Shown here: positions 54,841 through 63,949 of the stretch, piece after piece
Position numbering within the stretch: the stretch's first letter is position 1
Layout: each line of letters begins with the position of its first letter
Source: an uncultured Tateyamaria sp.
GTDB taxonomy: Bacteria > Pseudomonadota > Alphaproteobacteria > Rhodobacterales > Rhodobacteraceae
Length of the DNA: 64,000 bases
Reading direction: 5' to 3'
Assembly (NCBI GenBank): GCA_947501275.1
Contig: CANMVD010000001.1
Span: 930,001 to 994,000, forward strand
Position numbers and translations under genes: made by a program
The notes under the pieces: model-generated
The model's database searches: none
The model's input: only the letters and a program-made list of their open reading frames with translations
What the model was told of the DNA's origin: nothing

Positions 54841-56313
54841 ATGGCCGAGCAACCGATGTTGAAATTCGTGACGATAGACCGCGACATGCCCGAAAAGCGT
54901 GCAGCAGAGGTGCGCCGCGAAGACTTCGGTGAGATCTATGCGGAGTATGCTGCGGCAAAAGCCAAGGAGCAGTCGAGCCGCTGTTCGCAATGCGGGGTGC
55001 CGTATTGTCAGTCTCATTGCCCCCTTCACAACAACATCCCTGATTGGTTGCGCCTGACGGCCGAAGGGAGGCTGCAAGAGGCCTATGAAGTATCCCAAGC
55101 GACCAACACATTCCCGGAGATTTGTGGTCGAATCTGCCCACAGGACCGTCTGTGCGAAGGCAACTGTGTGATTGAGCAATCTGGGCATGGGACCGTAACC
55201 ATCGGTGCGGTTGAGAAATACATTACCGATACCGCGTGGGAAGAGGGCTGGGTCCTGCCCATCAAGCCCACCACGGAACGGGCTGAATCGGTTGGAATCA
55301 TCGGCGCTGGGCCGGGCGGTTTGGCGGCAGCAGATGTGCTGCGTCGGGCGGGTATTCAGGTCACCATTTATGACCGCTACGACCGTGCAGGCGGCCTGCT
55401 GACCTATGGAATCCCAGGTTTCAAGCTGGAGAAAGATGTGGTTATGCGTCGCAATCAACAGTTAGAATTGGGTGGTGTCACCTTCCGTTTAAACTGTGAC
55501 ATTGGCGTCGATATCTCGTTCGAAGAGGTCCGCAACGCCCATGATGCAGTCATTATTGCCACCGGTGTCTACAAGTCCCGTGACCTTGATCTGCATGGTA
55601 GCCAAGCGCAGGGCGTTGAAAAAGCAATAGATTTCCTGACTGCCAGCAACCGCAAGTCATTTGGCGATGCGGTTGAGGACTTTGACAGTGGTAAGCTGAA
55701 CGCCGAAGGCAAGCGCGTGGTTGTCATAGGCGGTGGTGACACGGCAATGGACTGCGTGCGCACGTCGATCCGTCAGGGGGCGACGTCGGTCAAATGCCTC
55801 TACCGTCGGGATCGCGCCAACATGCCGGGCAGCCAGCGCGAAGTGCAGAACGCCGAAGAAGAAGGCGTGGTGTTCGAATGGTTGAGCGCACCCAAAGGCT
55901 TTACCACTGATCTGGCTGTGACCGATGCGGCCGACCCAAATGCCCCTGCAGGCCGTGTCACCGGCGTCATGGTCCAAAAGATGCGCCTGGGTGCGCCAGA
56001 TGCGACGGGCCGTCAGGCGCCGGAGTTGATCGAAGGATCGGATTACGTGGAAGATGCGGATCTGGTTATCAAAGCCCTTGGATTTGAGCCCGAAGCACTG
56101 CCGACCCTGTGGAATCAGCCCGAATTGGAAGTGACCCGTTGGGGCACTGTAAAGGCCGAATTCACAAGTGGGAAAACGGCGCTGGAGGGTGTCTATGCTG
56201 TAGGTGACATCGTGCGCGGCGCTTCGCTGGTGGTGTGGGCCATTCGAGATGGGCGCGACTGTGCAGAGGCGATCCTGTCGCAATTGGAAACGGCCGCCAT
56301 TGCTGCCGAATAA
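54841..56313 (+). CDS. gltD: Glutamate synthase small subunit
   Basis: GltD transfers electrons from NADPH through FAD and Fe-S clusters to the large GltB subunit, which makes glutamate. Cysteines for the clusters are in CSQCGVPYCQSHCPLHNN near residues 48-65 and CGRICPQDRLCEGNC near 94-108. FAD binding is seen in IGAGPGGLAAADVLRRAG near 153-170 and NADPH binding in IGGGDTAMDC near 295-304. GGAG lies six bases before the ATG at 54841 (490 residues). Unlike in many bacteria, gltB does not follow directly; two unrelated genes stand between. Confidence 0.96.
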   Translation: MAEQPMLKFVTIDRDMPEKRAAEVRREDFGEIYAEYAAAKAKEQSSRCSQCGVPYCQSHCPLHNNIPDWLRLTAEGRLQEAYEVSQATNTFPEICGRICPQDRLCEGNCVIEQSGHGTVTIGAVEKYITDTAWEEGWVLPIKPTTERAESVGIIGAGPGGLAAADVLRRAGIQVTIYDRYDRAGGLLTYGIPGFKLEKDVVMRRNQQLELGGVTFRLNCDIGVDISFEEVRNAHDAVIIATGVYKSRDLDLHGSQAQGVEKAIDFLTASNRKSFGDAVEDFDSGKLNAEGKRVVVIGGGDTAMDCVRTSIRQGATSVKCLYRRDRANMPGSQREVQNAEEEGVVFEWLSAPKGFTTDLAVTDAADPNAPAGRVTGVMVQKMRLGAPDATGRQAPELIEGSDYVEDADLVIKALGFEPEALPTLWNQPELEVTRWGTVKAEFTSGKTALEGVYAVGDIVRGASLVVWAIRDGRDCAEAILSQLETAAIAAE

Positions 56314-56405
56314 TGACGGTCACAATTGGCGCGCTGCCGCGTCAGGCGATGAAACCAGCCCGAACAGAACAGGTCAGCACTGCTGACAAACCGGAGTAAA
56401 TGCAG

Positions 56406-56846
56406 ATGAAAAAGACGGGAGGATGCTTGTGCGGCGCTGTGCGTTTTGTTGCACGCAATGTGCCTACTACGTTCGGTATCTGCCATTGCGAGATGTGCCG
56501 TCGCTGGACCGGGTTGGCCTTGGCTGAGGTCAGCATCAAGACTGATGACATTACGTGGACCGGCACGGATCACATCGCGACGCGCGCGGGCAGCGATTGG
56601 GCCGAACGGGCGTGGTGCAAGGCCTGCGGTGCGGGATTGTATTTCCGTCAGACCAAGGAGGGTCAGTGGTTCGGGGCCACAGATGTGCCACTCGGGCTGT
56701 TTGACGATCCCAATGGCTTTACCCTGAGTCACGAGATCTTTGTTGATCATGCACCGGATGGTTTGCATCTCGCGGACAGTGGTCAAAAGCGCCTGACGCG
56801 CGCCGATGTGGTTGCGTTGAACCCGGATGTGGAGGGCGCGCCGTGA
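56406..56846 (+). CDS. GFA-family zinc protein
   Basis: The protein belongs to the glutathione-dependent formaldehyde-activating (GFA/CENP-V) family, small zinc proteins of which few have a known reaction. All zinc cysteines are present: GGCLCGAVRF at residues 5-14, CHCEMCRRWTG near 26-36 and CKACGAGLYF near 73-82. ATG at 56406 has GGAG nine bases upstream; an ATG six bases earlier is also possible. Its stop overlaps the next start as GTGA. A role in formaldehyde handling is the family guess only. Confidence 0.88.
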   Translation: MKKTGGCLCGAVRFVARNVPTTFGICHCEMCRRWTGLALAEVSIKTDDITWTGTDHIATRAGSDWAERAWCKACGAGLYFRQTKEGQWFGATDVPLGLFDDPNGFTLSHEIFVDHAPDGLHLADSGQKRLTRADVVALNPDVEGAP

Positions 56847-57544
56847 TCCGGTATTGTGTTGCAGCCTTTTTGTGTGCCCCGACTCTGCTGAGCGCGCAGG
56901 ATCCTGCTCGGTTTTACCCTCCAGTGGGATGCACCGAGGTTCTGACCATCCAGATGCGTGGCTGCGAAGTGGATCACATCTATACCTGTTCCAATGACAA
57001 TCCCGGCGAAAGCTGGCGAGTGAATTTCCGGGTCGATGGTCCGATCTTTATCAGTAAGATCGATGCCGAAACCCAGTGGCTCGAAAGCTATGATCTGTTC
57101 CCGACCAGCCGCGATGTGTTGATCCAGCCTGCGACGGATCCCGCCAGCTTGTCGGAACTGTTGTCGACGGGCACTGATACCTATGATTTCACGCAACGTG
57201 GTCCGGACGGCATCACCCGTGTTGTCGGCTTTGACACCCTGACCGGCGAAGAGGTTGTGATAGACGGTGAGCCGTTGTTGCGGACGGAATTTTCGGCCCG
57301 CTTTGAGGGCGTAAGTGGCCCCTATATGACCCTGCGTGGAAATGAATATGTGTCACGCAAACATGGCCGCTTCATCTCGGGCAGCTATGCCCGGACAGTG
57401 GATGGCCAGACGGACGAGTGGGACAATTCCCCCGTCGATTTCATCTATCCCGGCGAGCCGGGGTTCTTTGAAAAAAAACCGCTATATGACTGTGACGTTT
57501 CGCTGACGCGCTTCGTCCCCCGACTGGAAGGATCTGACCAATGA
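56843..57544 (+). CDS. Secreted protein of unknown function
   Basis: I do not recognise this protein. A signal peptide is visible (IRYCVAAFLCAPTLLSAQ, likely cleavage after LSA near residue 18). The 215-residue mature part has cysteines in PVGCTEVLTIQMRGCEVDHIYTCS-type spacing near residues 30-49 and one near the C-terminus (LYDCDVSL), which could form disulfides in the periplasm. No membrane segment follows. The start is GTG overlapping the previous stop, and the stop overlaps the gltB ATG (ATGA), so it is likely cotranscribed with both. Confidence 0.75.
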   Translation: MIRYCVAAFLCAPTLLSAQDPARFYPPVGCTEVLTIQMRGCEVDHIYTCSNDNPGESWRVNFRVDGPIFISKIDAETQWLESYDLFPTSRDVLIQPATDPASLSELLSTGTDTYDFTQRGPDGITRVVGFDTLTGEEVVIDGEPLLRTEFSARFEGVSGPYMTLRGNEYVSRKHGRFISGSYARTVDGQTDEWDNSPVDFIYPGEPGFFEKKPLYDCDVSLTRFVPRLEGSDQ

Positions 57545-60500
57545 CCAAATATGATGCAGACTGGGTGGCCCGCGAAGAGGCCAAGCGCACGTTCATGGCC
57601 GAAAACGGCATGTATGATCATGGTGAGGAAAAGGCCAACTGTGGCGTGGGTCTGGTTGTATCTGTTGATGGCAAAGCCAGCCGTGCCGTGGTCGACAATG
57701 GCATCAAGGCCCTGAAGGCGATTTGGCACCGTGGTGCCGTTGATGCCGATGGCAAAACTGGCGATGGCGCGGGCATTCACGTTCAGATTCCAGTCCCGTT
57801 TTTCTATGACCAGATTGAGCGGACTGGCCACACGCCCAACCGCGATGAGTTGATCGCTGTGGGTCAGGTGTTTTTGCCCCGCACCGATTTTGGCGCGCAA
57901 GAGACCTGCCGGACCATTGTCGAGACCGAGGTCTTGCGCATGGGGTATTACATTTACGGCTGGCGTCATGTGCCCGTGAACGTCGCCTGTCTGGGAGAAA
58001 AGGCCAATGCCACCCGCCCAGAGATTGAACAGATCCTGATTTCCAATTCCAAGGGTGTCGACGAAGAGACCTTTGAGCGTGAGCTGTATGTCATTCGCCG
58101 TCGCATCGAAAAAGCGGCGTCGGCAGCGCAGGTGCCGCAGCTGTATATTGCGTCCTTGTCGTGCCGGTCCATCATCTACAAGGGTATGATGTTGGCCGAG
58201 CAGGTGGCGGAGTTTTATCCTGATCTGCTGGATGATCGCTTTGAATCCGCGTTTGCCATTTATCACCAGCGTTATTCCACCAACACGTTCCCGCAGTGGT
58301 GGTTGGCACAGCCCTTCCGCATGTTGGCCCACAACGGTGAGATCAACACTCTCAAGGGCAACCTGAACTGGATGAAGTCCCATGAGATCCGCATGGCGTC
58401 CGGTGCCTTTGGTGAGATGGCGGATGATATCAAGCCGATCGTGGCCAATGGTTCGTCCGACAGTGCGGCCTTGGATGCGGTGTTTGAGGTGCTCGTTCGC
58501 GCTGGTCGCAACGCTCCGATGGCCAAGACGATGCTGGTGCCTGAGTCGTGGTCCAAGCAGGCGGTTGAACTGCCTGAAGCGTGGCGCGACATGTATTCCT
58601 ACTGCAACTCGGTGATGGAACCGTGGGACGGTCCTGCTGCTTTGGCGATGACGGATGGCCGCTGGGTCTGTGCGGGTCTGGATCGCAACGGGCTGCGCCC
58701 CATGCGATATGTTGTGACCAGCGATGGGATGGTCATTGCGGGATCCGAGACCGGGATGGTGCCCCTGAACGAAGCCACTGTTGTGGAAAAGGGTGCCCTT
58801 GGTCCGGGTCAACTGTTGGCCGTCGATATGGTGGATGGCAAGCTTTACCACGACACGGAAATCAAGGATCAACTGGCGGCCAGCCAGCCATTTGGAGAAT
58901 GGGTGGGCAAGATCAAGGATCTCGAACCAGCCATTTCGGGCGTTACCGAACGCGCTTTGTTCAGTGGGGACGAACTGCGTCGTCGCCAGATTGCTGCCGG
59001 TTACTCTATCGAAGAGCTTGAGCAGATCCTTGCGCCGATGGCCGAGGATGCCAAAGAGGCGCTTGCGTCCATGGGGGATGACACCCCGTCCGCTGTACTG
59101 TCCAAAAAGTACCGCCCCCTGTCGCACTTCTTCCGCCAGAACTTTAGCCAAGTGACAAACCCACCCATCGACTCGTTGCGCGAATTCCGGGTGATGAGCT
59201 TGAAGACACGGTTCGGCAACCTCAAGAACGTGTTGGACGAAAGCAGCGCGCAGACCGAGATCATCACGCTGGACAGCCCCTTTGTGGGCAATGCGCAGTG
59301 GGATGAGATTGTCACCTATTTCAACGCGGATCTCACAGAGATTGATTGTACCTTTGCCCCCGGTCCGGGTGCGCTGAGTGCCGGGCTTGCCCGTATCCGC
59401 GCCGAGGCCGAGGATGCCGTACGCTCTGGTGCTGGCCATATCGTGCTGACTGATCAACATGCCGGCCCGGACAAGGTGGCGATGCCGATGATTCTGGCAA
59501 CGAGCGCTGTGCACAGCCACCTGACGCGCAATGGGTTGCGCACTTTCTGTTCCCTCAATGTCCGCTCTGCCGAGTGTATTGATCCTCATTACTTCGCCGT
59601 TCTGATTGGCTGTGGCGCTACGGTGGTCAATGCCTACCTAGCCGAGGATTCACTTGCAGATCGTATTGATCGTGGTTTGCTGGATGGCACCCTGACCGAA
59701 GCGGTTGCACGTTATCGCACAGCCATTGATCAAGGCCTGCTCAAGATCATGGCGAAGATGGGCATTTCGGTTGTGTCTTCCTATCGCGGCGGTTTGAACT
59801 TCGAGGCGGTTGGGCTGTCGCGCGCGATGTGTGCTGAGTTCTTCCCCGGTATGACATCGCGCATCAGTGGCATCGGCGTCACCGGCATTCAGTCCAAGGC
59901 CGAGGAGGTGCACGCGAAGGGCTGGGACGGTAGCAATGTGTTGCCCATCGGAGGTTTCTACAAGGCCCGCAAATCCGGTGAAACTCATGCGTGGGAAGCG
60001 ACGTCGATGCACATGATGCAAATGGCGTGCAACAAAGCCTCGTTCGAGATGTGGAAACAGTACAGCGCCAAGATGCGGTCGGGTCCTCCAATCCACCTGC
60101 GCGATCTGATGGACATCAAGCCGTTGGGCCCTTCGTTGCCGATTGAAGAGGTGGAGAGCATCACATCGATCCGCAAACGCTTTGTCACACCGGGAATGTC
60201 GTTGGGGGCACTGTCGCCCGAGGCACACAAGACCCTGAATGTCGCAATGAACCGGATCGGGGCCAAGTCGGACAGTGGCGAAGGCGGCGAAGATCCTGCC
60301 CATTTCCATCCCGAGGCCAATGGCGATAATCCGTCTGCCAAGATCAAGCAGGTTGCGTCGGGCCGCTTTGGTGTCACCGCAGAATACCTGAACCAGTGTG
60401 AAGAGCTGGAGATCAAGGTCGCCCAAGGGGCCAAGCCCGGTGAGGGTGGCCAGTTGCCCGGTATGAAAGTCACCGACCTGATTGCCCGTCTGCGGCACTC

Positions 60501-62070
60501 AACCAAAGGGGTCACGCTGATCTCGCCGCCGCCGCACCACGATATCTATTCGATCGAGGATCTGGCGCAGCTGATTTATGACCTCAAGCAGATCAACCCG
60601 CGCTGTAAGGTGACTGTCAAGCTGGTTGCGTCTTCGGGCGTCGGAACCATTGCGGCTGGCGTTGCGAAAGCCAAGGCGGACGTGATCCTGATCTCTGGTC
60701 ACAATGGCGGGACTGGCGCGTCACCTGCAACATCCATCAAATATGCAGGTCTGCCATGGGAAATGGGTCTGACCGAAGCGCATCAGGTTCTGTCGATGAA
60801 CAACCTGCGCGAACGTGTGACACTGCGCACCGATGGTGGATTGCGTACGGGTCGTGACATTGTCATGGCGGCAATGTTAGGGGCCGAGGAATACGGGATC
60901 GGCACCGCGGCGTTGATTGCGATGGGCTGCATCATGGTGCGCCAGTGCCAGTCGAACACCTGCCCGGTGGGCGTGTGTACGCAAGATGAAGCGTTGCGCG
61001 ACAAGTTCACCGGGAACGCGGATAAGGTAGTGAATCTGATTACGTTCTACGCCCAGGAGGTCCGCGAATTGCTGGCTCAGATCGGTGCGCGCTCGATTGA
61101 TGAGGTGATTGGGCGGGCGGATCTGTTGGCGCAGGTGTCACGTGGGTCGGCGCATCTGGATGATCTGGACTTGAACCCTATGCTGATCACAGTCGATGGG
61201 GCGGCTGACATTGTCTACAACCGCGACAAAGATCGCAACGCGGTGCCCGACACGCTGGATGCGCAGATTGTGCGCGATGCGGCCCGCTTCCTAGAGGATG
61301 GCGAAAAGATGCAGCTGTCTTATGCGGTGCAGAACACGCATCGGACCGTGGGCACGCGCACCAGCAGCCACATCGTACGCAAGTTCGGGATGCGCAACAC
61401 GCTGCAACCGGATCACCTGACGGTCAAGTTGACCGGGTCAGCGGGTCAATCGCTTGGCGCTTTTGCGGCGCCGGGGCTGAAGTTGGAAGTGTCCGGTGAC
61501 GCCAACGACTATGTGGGCAAGGGCCTGTCGGGGGGCACAATTGTGGTGCGTCCGCCGATGGTGTCGCCGCTGGTGGCGTCTGAGAACGTGATTGTGGGCA
61601 ACACCGTGCTGTATGGTGCAACCGATGGGTTCCTGTTTGCTGCGGGCCGAGCGGGCGAACGCTTTGGTGTGCGCAACTCGGGAGCACAGGTTGTCATCGA
61701 AGGGTGCGGCTCGAACGGATGTGAATATATGACCGGCGGCGTTTCTGTAATCCTTGGGGAAATAGGGGCCAACTTTGGTGCGGGTATGACGGGTGGAATG
61801 GCCTATCTGTACGATCCCGAAGGCAAGGCCGGGTTGATGATGAACATGGAAACGCTTGTAACCTGCCCTGTGACCGTGCCGCATTGGCAGTCTCAGCTGG
61901 AAACCCTGATCGAACGTCATCTTGAAGAGACCGGCAGCCGCAAGGCCGCGGATCTACTCCAGCATTGGGATGTTGAGCAGCACAATTTCCTTCAGGTTTG
62001 CCCAAAGGAAATGTTGGTTCATATTCCGGCGCCGCTGACGCTGGAAGAGGATGCTATTCCGGCGGAATAG
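57541..62070 (+). CDS. gltB: Glutamate synthase large subunit
   Basis: GltB makes two glutamates from glutamine and 2-oxoglutarate. The glutaminase domain starts at Cys34 (ANCGVGLVVS) after a propeptide that must be removed. A central domain, then the FMN barrel (SGEGGEDPAHF, LISGHNGGTGASPATSIKYAG near residue 1060) and a 3Fe-4S site in MVRQCQSNTCPVGVC near 1136-1150 follow, with the C-terminal beta-helix (GAQVVIEGCGSNGCEYMTGG). The 1509-residue length is standard. The ATG overlaps the upstream stop. Its partner gltD is 1.2 kb upstream. Confidence 0.97.
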   Translation: MTKYDADWVAREEAKRTFMAENGMYDHGEEKANCGVGLVVSVDGKASRAVVDNGIKALKAIWHRGAVDADGKTGDGAGIHVQIPVPFFYDQIERTGHTPNRDELIAVGQVFLPRTDFGAQETCRTIVETEVLRMGYYIYGWRHVPVNVACLGEKANATRPEIEQILISNSKGVDEETFERELYVIRRRIEKAASAAQVPQLYIASLSCRSIIYKGMMLAEQVAEFYPDLLDDRFESAFAIYHQRYSTNTFPQWWLAQPFRMLAHNGEINTLKGNLNWMKSHEIRMASGAFGEMADDIKPIVANGSSDSAALDAVFEVLVRAGRNAPMAKTMLVPESWSKQAVELPEAWRDMYSYCNSVMEPWDGPAALAMTDGRWVCAGLDRNGLRPMRYVVTSDGMVIAGSETGMVPLNEATVVEKGALGPGQLLAVDMVDGKLYHDTEIKDQLAASQPFGEWVGKIKDLEPAISGVTERALFSGDELRRRQIAAGYSIEELEQILAPMAEDAKEALASMGDDTPSAVLSKKYRPLSHFFRQNFSQVTNPPIDSLREFRVMSLKTRFGNLKNVLDESSAQTEIITLDSPFVGNAQWDEIVTYFNADLTEIDCTFAPGPGALSAGLARIRAEAEDAVRSGAGHIVLTDQHAGPDKVAMPMILATSAVHSHLTRNGLRTFCSLNVRSAECIDPHYFAVLIGCGATVVNAYLAEDSLADRIDRGLLDGTLTEAVARYRTAIDQGLLKIMAKMGISVVSSYRGGLNFEAVGLSRAMCAEFFPGMTSRISGIGVTGIQSKAEEVHAKGWDGSNVLPIGGFYKARKSGETHAWEATSMHMMQMACNKASFEMWKQYSAKMRSGPPIHLRDLMDIKPLGPSLPIEEVESITSIRKRFVTPGMSLGALSPEAHKTLNVAMNRIGAKSDSGEGGEDPAHFHPEANGDNPSAKIKQVASGRFGVTAEYLNQCEELEIKVAQGAKPGEGGQLPGMKVTDLIARLRHSTKGVTLISPPPHHDIYSIEDLAQLIYDLKQINPRCKVTVKLVASSGVGTIAAGVAKAKADVILISGHNGGTGASPATSIKYAGLPWEMGLTEAHQVLSMNNLRERVTLRTDGGLRTGRDIVMAAMLGAEEYGIGTAALIAMGCIMVRQCQSNTCPVGVCTQDEALRDKFTGNADKVVNLITFYAQEVRELLAQIGARSIDEVIGRADLLAQVSRGSAHLDDLDLNPMLITVDGAADIVYNRDKDRNAVPDTLDAQIVRDAARFLEDGEKMQLSYAVQNTHRTVGTRTSSHIVRKFGMRNTLQPDHLTVKLTGSAGQSLGAFAAPGLKLEVSGDANDYVGKGLSGGTIVVRPPMVSPLVASENVIVGNTVLYGATDGFLFAAGRAGERFGVRNSGAQVVIEGCGSNGCEYMTGGVSVILGEIGANFGAGMTGGMAYLYDPEGKAGLMMNMETLVTCPVTVPHWQSQLETLIERHLEETGSRKAADLLQHWDVEQHNFLQVCPKEMLVHIPAPLTLEEDAIPAE

Positions 62071-62308
62071 GATCTGTTTGCTGTCGCTGGGTCGCCATTT
62101 TGGCGGCCTGGTCCTTGCTGCCGACATGGGTGTTTTCCGACAATATGTCGGCCACCCGTGTGGGCATCGTGCCGAGCTTGTTGGCAATCACGTGATCTGC
62201 ATCGCCGGACCATTTGAGGATCCACACAAGGGCGGCATCGGTTGCATTCAGCACCCGGAACTGCGGCGCTATGGCACCGGGTTGCACGTTATTGGACGTC
62301 TCAATCAT
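62054..62308 (-). CDS. Small protein of unknown function, convergent with gltB
   Basis: The 84-residue frame reads as a plausible soluble protein with ALVWILKWSGDADHVIANKLGT-type helical content near residues 26-47 and a regular MPTRVADILSE helix, which may be a small helix-turn-helix fold. I do not recognise a named family. Its 3' end overlaps the gltB 3' end by 17 bases. No strong ribosome site is visible. It could be a shadow, but its composition is more protein-like than other short frames here. Confidence 0.5.
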   Translation of the reverse strand: MIETSNNVQPGAIAPQFRVLNATDAALVWILKWSGDADHVIANKLGTMPTRVADILSENTHVGSKDQAAKMATQRQQTDPIPPE

Positions 62309-62469
62309 GTCTCCGTTCTCCGAAATTTGAGCATATAGCTTCGGATGCCGTCACAATAACAGAATCGTACGCGATCTCGGAGAGATTAACGCTTTGTAAT
62401 TTATTAGATTTTTTTGGTTTGTGGTTGACGAGGCATTGACAGCGCCGCATCCGATTTAGTTTGCCGAGT

Positions 62470-63120
62470 ATGCGTTGGTTGATTTGTCTGTTTCTCTTTC
62501 TGACTGCCCCCGCCTTTGCCGAGCCATTGAAGGTGTTGGCTGTGGGCGACAGTGTGCTGGCGTGGCACAAGTGGACTGGGCGCGACATTCCGTCGGTAAT
62601 GGGCACGGTCCTAGGTGCGCAGGTCGAAAATGATGCGGTTGCAGGGGCGCGTTTTTCCAACAATTCGGATTTTGGCCGCGCCGTCGGTTTTGATGTGCGC
62701 GCGCAGTTTCGGTCTGCTGGATGGGACATCGTTTTGATGAATGGTGGTGCCAATGATTTGCTGGGCACGTGCCGGTGCCGCGCCTGCGAGCGGGAATTAA
62801 ACAGCTTAATCTCGTCAGATCTGCGTGGGGAGGTCCCTGATTTCATCGCCAGCGTGTTGGCGACGGGCGCGCGTGTGATCTGGATGGGGTACTATGCCAG
62901 TGCGCGTTCCGGTCAGTTCGAAGGATGTCGTCCATATCTGATTGAGTATGACGCACGCTTGGCCCAACTGGCGGCACGCACGCCCGGCCTGACATTTGTA
63001 GATTCCGAAGACGCTATAGACCCAAGCAATCGCAGTCTGTTTGCCTTTGATGGTATTCATCCCTCTCCGCGCGGGGCGCGACGTATCGGCACCTATCTTG
63101 CGACACGCGCGTTGCCCTAG
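62470..63120 (+). CDS. Exported SGNH/GDSL hydrolase
   Basis: A serine esterase or acyl/acetyl hydrolase of the SGNH fold. The signal peptide is MRWLICLFLFLTAPAFA at residues 1-17. Catalytic blocks are GDSVLAW near 26-32 (serine), NGGANDLL near 95-102 and DGIHPSPRGARRIG near 195-208 with aspartate and histidine. The glycine of block II is less clear. ATG at 62470 is preferred over a TTG three codons before because the signal peptide begins there. It may act on cell-envelope or external esters; substrate unknown. Confidence 0.82.
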   Translation: MRWLICLFLFLTAPAFAEPLKVLAVGDSVLAWHKWTGRDIPSVMGTVLGAQVENDAVAGARFSNNSDFGRAVGFDVRAQFRSAGWDIVLMNGGANDLLGTCRCRACERELNSLISSDLRGEVPDFIASVLATGARVIWMGYYASARSGQFEGCRPYLIEYDARLAQLAARTPGLTFVDSEDAIDPSNRSLFAFDGIHPSPRGARRIGTYLATRALP

Positions 63121-63155
63121 TTCACAGTGGCGCGCCTGCGCCGTATAGCTGTCAC

Positions 63156-63893
63156 ATGGCCAAGACGAGCACCAAGAAAAAGAAAGCACCGACCAAACGC
63201 AAAGCGGTAAAAAAGCCGTTTCGCCCTATACGTTGGACGCTGTGGTGGGGTGTGCGCCTGTTCAGCGTTGCCTTTTTGATCGCAGTGTTTCTGGTTGTTC
63301 TGGGAGCGGTGCTGAACCCGCCGACCACACCCTATATGGCGGCCGAGTCCCGTCGCCTGGGTGGTGTTGATCAGGAATGGGTGCCGATTGAAGAGATCGC
63401 GCCGGTTATGGGTCGTTCGGCTGTCGCGGCGGAGGATGCCAATTTCTGTCTGCATTGGGGGCTTGATCTGGAGGCGATCCGCACGGCGATTGATCAAGGT
63501 GGCGGGCGCGGTGCGTCGACCATCAGCCAGCAAGTCGTCAAAAATGTATATCTGTGGCATGGGCGATCGTGGTTCCGCAAAGTGCTGGAGGCTGGTCTGA
63601 CTCCTTTGGTCGAGGCGATCTGGTCCAAGCGTCGTATTCTAGAGGTGTATCTGAATGTCGCCGAGTTCGATGAAGGTGTGTTTGGGGTCGAGGCGGCGGC
63701 GCGCCATTACTTCGGCGTAGGGCCAGAGGCATTGTCGTCCGTGCAAGCGGCGCGTCTTGCTGCAATATTGCCTGCCCCCAAAACGCGATCGGCCTCGCGC
63801 CCGAGCAATTTCATCCGCAAACGCGCCGCTTCCATCCGCGACGGGGCGGCCACGATCCGCGCGGATGGCCGTGCAGACTGTTTCGACAGTTGA
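63156..63893 (+). CDS. mtgA: Monofunctional peptidoglycan glycosyltransferase
   Basis: MtgA polymerises lipid II into glycan strands at the inner membrane. A basic N-terminus (KKKKAPTKRKAVKK) precedes one membrane segment near residues 28-52. The GT51 domain shows AAEDANFCLHWGLDLEAI with the catalytic glutamate near 93, GASTISQQVVKNVYLW near 124-139 and ILEVYLNVAEFDEGVFGVEAAARHYF near 160-185. No transpeptidase domain follows, which fits the 245-residue length. It starts 35 bases after the SGNH hydrolase. Confidence 0.95.
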   Translation: MAKTSTKKKKAPTKRKAVKKPFRPIRWTLWWGVRLFSVAFLIAVFLVVLGAVLNPPTTPYMAAESRRLGGVDQEWVPIEEIAPVMGRSAVAAEDANFCLHWGLDLEAIRTAIDQGGGRGASTISQQVVKNVYLWHGRSWFRKVLEAGLTPLVEAIWSKRRILEVYLNVAEFDEGVFGVEAAARHYFGVGPEALSSVQAARLAAILPAPKTRSASRPSNFIRKRAASIRDGAATIRADGRADCFDS

Positions 63894-63949
63894 AAATCCC
63901 TGCGCGGGCGTGCATGGATGCCTGACCCACTGCAATTGCCGGATTGTCC

